The notes below the pieces were generated by a model, which was given only the letters and a program-made list of their open reading frames with translations, ran no database searches and was not told where the DNA came from. A DNA stretch of 14,448 nucleotides from JALVDI01 sp039186435 (GTDB lineage Bacteria > Myxococcota_A > Polyangia > Polyangiales > Houyiibacteriaceae): NCBI GenBank assembly GCA_039186435.1, contig JBCDAA010000228.1, forward strand, positions 1 to 14,448, given 5' to 3'. Positions within the stretch are counted from its first letter, which is position 1. Each line of letters opens with the position of its first letter. Below, piece by piece: positions 12,533 to 14,448 of this stretch. Position numbers and translations under genes: made by a program.

Positions 12533-14448
12533 TCAGTTGGTGCCGAGTTCCCAGAAGGCTTTGGCTTCCGCCAGGGAATAGCACCGGCTGGCGGGAGGAA
12601 GCGTGTCGACGAACACACGTCCGTAGCCCTTTTTCACCATGCGGGAGTCGAGGATGGCGACGAGGCCACGATCGCGTCGGGAGCGAACCAGGCGGCCGAA
12701 ACCCTGCTTAAGGGAGAGGGCAGCCGCGGGAACAAGGAGCTCCATGAACGCGTTGCCGCCCTCTTCTTCGAGGCGCTCGCAGCGGGCTTTCACGAGAGGA
12801 TCGCTCGGAACGTCGAAGGGCAGCTTGTCGATGATCACCAGGCGTAGCGCGTCGCCTGGGACGTCGATGCCTTCCCAAAAGCTCGCGGTGGCAAAGAGGA
12901 CGGCGTCGCCCGCAGCGCGAAAGCGTTCGAGGAGCGTCGACTTCGGCGCCATGCCTTGGACCAAGATCGGGTGGTTGCGATCGACGAGGGTGGGGCGGCA
13001 GGCCTGCGCTAGCGCGTTCATCATGCGGTAGCTCGTGCAGAGGACGAACGCGCCTCCTTCGGTGACCGCGATGAGACCGAGGATCTCGGCGGCGGCGGCG
13101 TCCAGGAACTTCGCCGCGCGCGGATCGGGAAGGTGTTCCGGAACGTAGAGCGCCGCCTGTGCGCCATAGTCGAAGGGGCTCGGCAGCACGAGTTCGTCGA
13201 CTTCGAACTGCATGCCGAGGCGCTGCTTGATGAAGGAAAAGGTGCCGCTGGTGGTGAGGGTCGCGCTGGTGAGGATCACCGCGTCCGAGTTGCCGAAGAG
13301 TTCCTTTTCGAGGACCGAGGAAACGTCGACGGGACTGACGCCGATCGCGATGCCTTGGCCGCGACGAGCCATCCAGGTGATCGCCTGGCCGCTCGCGCCT
13401 TCGGCCACGCGCGCGAGGGCGTCACGTAGCTGTCCTGCGCGGCGTGCGAGCTGTCCGAGGGTTTCGTTTTCGCTTCGTTTGAGGCGGCAGTGAGCGCCCA
13501 GGGCCTCGAGGGCGTCATCGAGGGCAAAGAAGCGCTGTTCGAGGTCGCCGGTAAAGGTGCTTTGCGGAAGCGGCGTGCGACCACCGTCGCGTTCGCGGGG
13601 GCGCGGGAGCACCCGGAAGAACGCCTCCATGGCAACGCGAAGAACTTCGGGGAGCTTGCTGGGATCGCGGAGCGATTGGAGGGTGCGCGCTGCGTCGCGG
13701 GCGAGGCGTTCGACAGCGCCGGTGGAGATCGACGTGCCGAAGAAGAGGGTCGCGACGTCTTCGACCTGATGCGCTTCGTCGAAGATCACCGCGTCGTAGT
13801 CGGGGAGTACGCCCGCGCCGTGGGGGCCGCGCATGGCGAGGTCAGCGAAGAAGAGGTGGTGGTTGACGACGACGAGCTGCGCGTCCTGGGCGCGCTGACG
13901 CATGCGCGTGACAAAACACGCGTCGTGGTAGGAGCAGCGCGCGCCGATGCGGGTGTCGGAGCCGCTTTGCACGTAGCTCCAGACGCTCGCGTCCTCGCGA
14001 AGGGGAAGCGATGCGCGATCTCCGTCGCGGGTTTCGGCGCGCCAGTCTTCGACGACGCGAAGCTGATGTGCGAAGTCGGGGTTGGTGGCGGCGGCGCTCG
14101 TTCGAAACTCAGCGTAGCGGCGTAAGCAGAGGTAGTTGCCGAGGCCTTTCATGCAGGCGGCGTCGACGTTGATTCCGAGGTGTGACTCCAGGAGCGGCAG
14201 GTCGTGCTCCATGATCTGATCCTGGAGCGCGCGCGTGCCGGTCGACACGACGACCTTTCGGCCGCTCGCGAGGGCCGGAACGAGATAGGCCCAGGTCTTT
14301 CCGGTTCCCGTTCCGGCTTCGACCAGGAGGACTCCGTCGTGCGCCAGGGCGTCATCCACGGCGTCGGCCATCGCCATCTGGCTGGGTCGATGCTCGTAGC
14401 CTTCGATCGCGCGCGCGAGCGGTCCGCGGGGCCCGAGAAGATCCGAAG
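12533..14448 (-). CDS. dinG: DinG/XPD-family DNA helicase, 5' end beyond the window
   Basis: Superfamily 2 helicase of the DinG/YoaA (XPD-like) group, expected to unwind DNA 5' to 3' with an iron-sulfur domain, in repair or replication. Numbering from the internal ATG at 14377: Walker A G-T-G-T-G-K-T (22-28), D-E-A-H (200-203), then S-A-T-L-T (motif III), F-W-E-G-I-D-V-P-G-D (motif V) and Q-G-F-G-R-L-V-R-S-R-R-D-R-G (motif VI). Possible cluster cysteines are C84 (N-Y-L-C), C148 and C154. The reading frame stays open from 14378 to the right edge and encodes G-P-L-A-R-A and Y-E-H-R-P-S-Q, the conserved Q-motif region of DinG proteins. The true start is therefore outside the window and ATG 14377 is internal. 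The stop lies 38 bases before the dehydrogenase gene. Confidence 0.95.
   Translation of the reverse strand, partial: SDLLGPRGPLARAIEGYEHRPSQMAMADAVDDALAHDGVLLVEAGTGTGKTWAYLVPALASGRKVVVSTGTRALQDQIMEHDLPLLESHLGINVDAACMKGLGNYLCLRRYAEFRTSAAATNPDFAHQLRVVEDWRAETRDGDRASLPLREDASVWSYVQSGSDTRIGARCSYHDACFVTRMRQRAQDAQLVVVNHHLFFADLAMRGPHGAGVLPDYDAVIFDEAHQVEDVATLFFGTSISTGAVERLARDAARTLQSLRDPSKLPEVLRVAMEAFFRVLPRPRERDGGRTPLPQSTFTGDLEQRFFALDDALEALGAHCRLKRSENETLGQLARRAGQLRDALARVAEGASGQAITWMARRGQGIAIGVSPVDVSSVLEKELFGNSDAVILTSATLTTSGTFSFIKQRLGMQFEVDELVLPSPFDYGAQAALYVPEHLPDPRAAKFLDAAAAEILGLIAVTEGGAFVLCTSYRMMNALAQACRPTLVDRNHPILVQGMAPKSTLLERFRAAGDAVLFATASFWEGIDVPGDALRLVIIDKLPFDVPSDPLVKARCERLEEEGGNAFMELLVPAAALSLKQGFGRLVRSRRDRGLVAILDSRMVKKGYGRVFVDTLPPASRCYSLAEAKAFWELGTN

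Noticed and set aside
11100..12581. 493-codon plus-strand frame opposite the aldehyde dehydrogenase
   Set aside because: The minus strand has a complete catalytic motif set. The plus-strand product is repetitive in Asp/Gly/Arg without any recognisable domain.

Overview
The window is about 14.4 kb of dense, GC-rich bacterial DNA with strong G/C preference at third codon positions. It carries eleven complete protein genes and one cut by the right edge. The first gene may also be cut on the left. Several starts are GTG or TTG. The gene content suits a Gram-negative delta-proteobacterial lineage such as Myxococcota: an ExbD/TolR protein, three predicted lipoproteins (one very cysteine-rich), a PilZ/PEGA membrane protein, a rhomboid and an LRR protein. 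That placement is inference, because there is no rRNA or marker gene here. I saw no tRNA, rRNA, CRISPR array, insertion sequence or phage gene. No gap exceeds about 110 bases.

Left part (1-3321). A plus-strand pair comes first: a small lipoprotein with an Ig-like C-terminal domain, then an ExbD-type proton-channel component in the same reading frame. It runs tail-to-tail, with a 43-base overlap, into a minus-strand pair: an unrecognised 437-residue helical protein, then a lipoprotein built of two different duplicated cysteine-rich modules.

Centre (3322-5920). A 109-base divergent gap precedes a plus-strand pair. The first gene is folK (folate biosynthesis) with an unexplained C-terminal extension of about 110 residues. 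The second encodes a PilZ domain, an Ala/Glu-rich coiled coil, one membrane helix, two PEGA-like domains and a Met/Thr-rich repetitive tail. The arrangement suggests a c-di-GMP-responsive protein spanning the inner membrane.

Right part (5932-14448). Six minus-strand genes follow one another with gaps of 64 bases or less. In transcription order they are a DinG/XPD-type helicase (continuing past the right edge), a succinate-semialdehyde-type aldehyde dehydrogenase, an unrecognised 317-residue helical protein, a 479-residue lipoprotein, a rhomboid protease overlapping it by four bases, and a 671-residue LRR protein. They may form one operon or two or three shorter ones. The helicase and dehydrogenase are housekeeping or metabolic genes, whereas the last four look like envelope or lineage-specific functions. 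The most distinctive items are the duplicated Cys-rich lipoprotein, the PilZ-PEGA protein with its Met-rich tail, the LRR protein's unassigned N-terminal half, and a 12-bp inverted repeat bracketing the start codon of the 479-residue lipoprotein gene.
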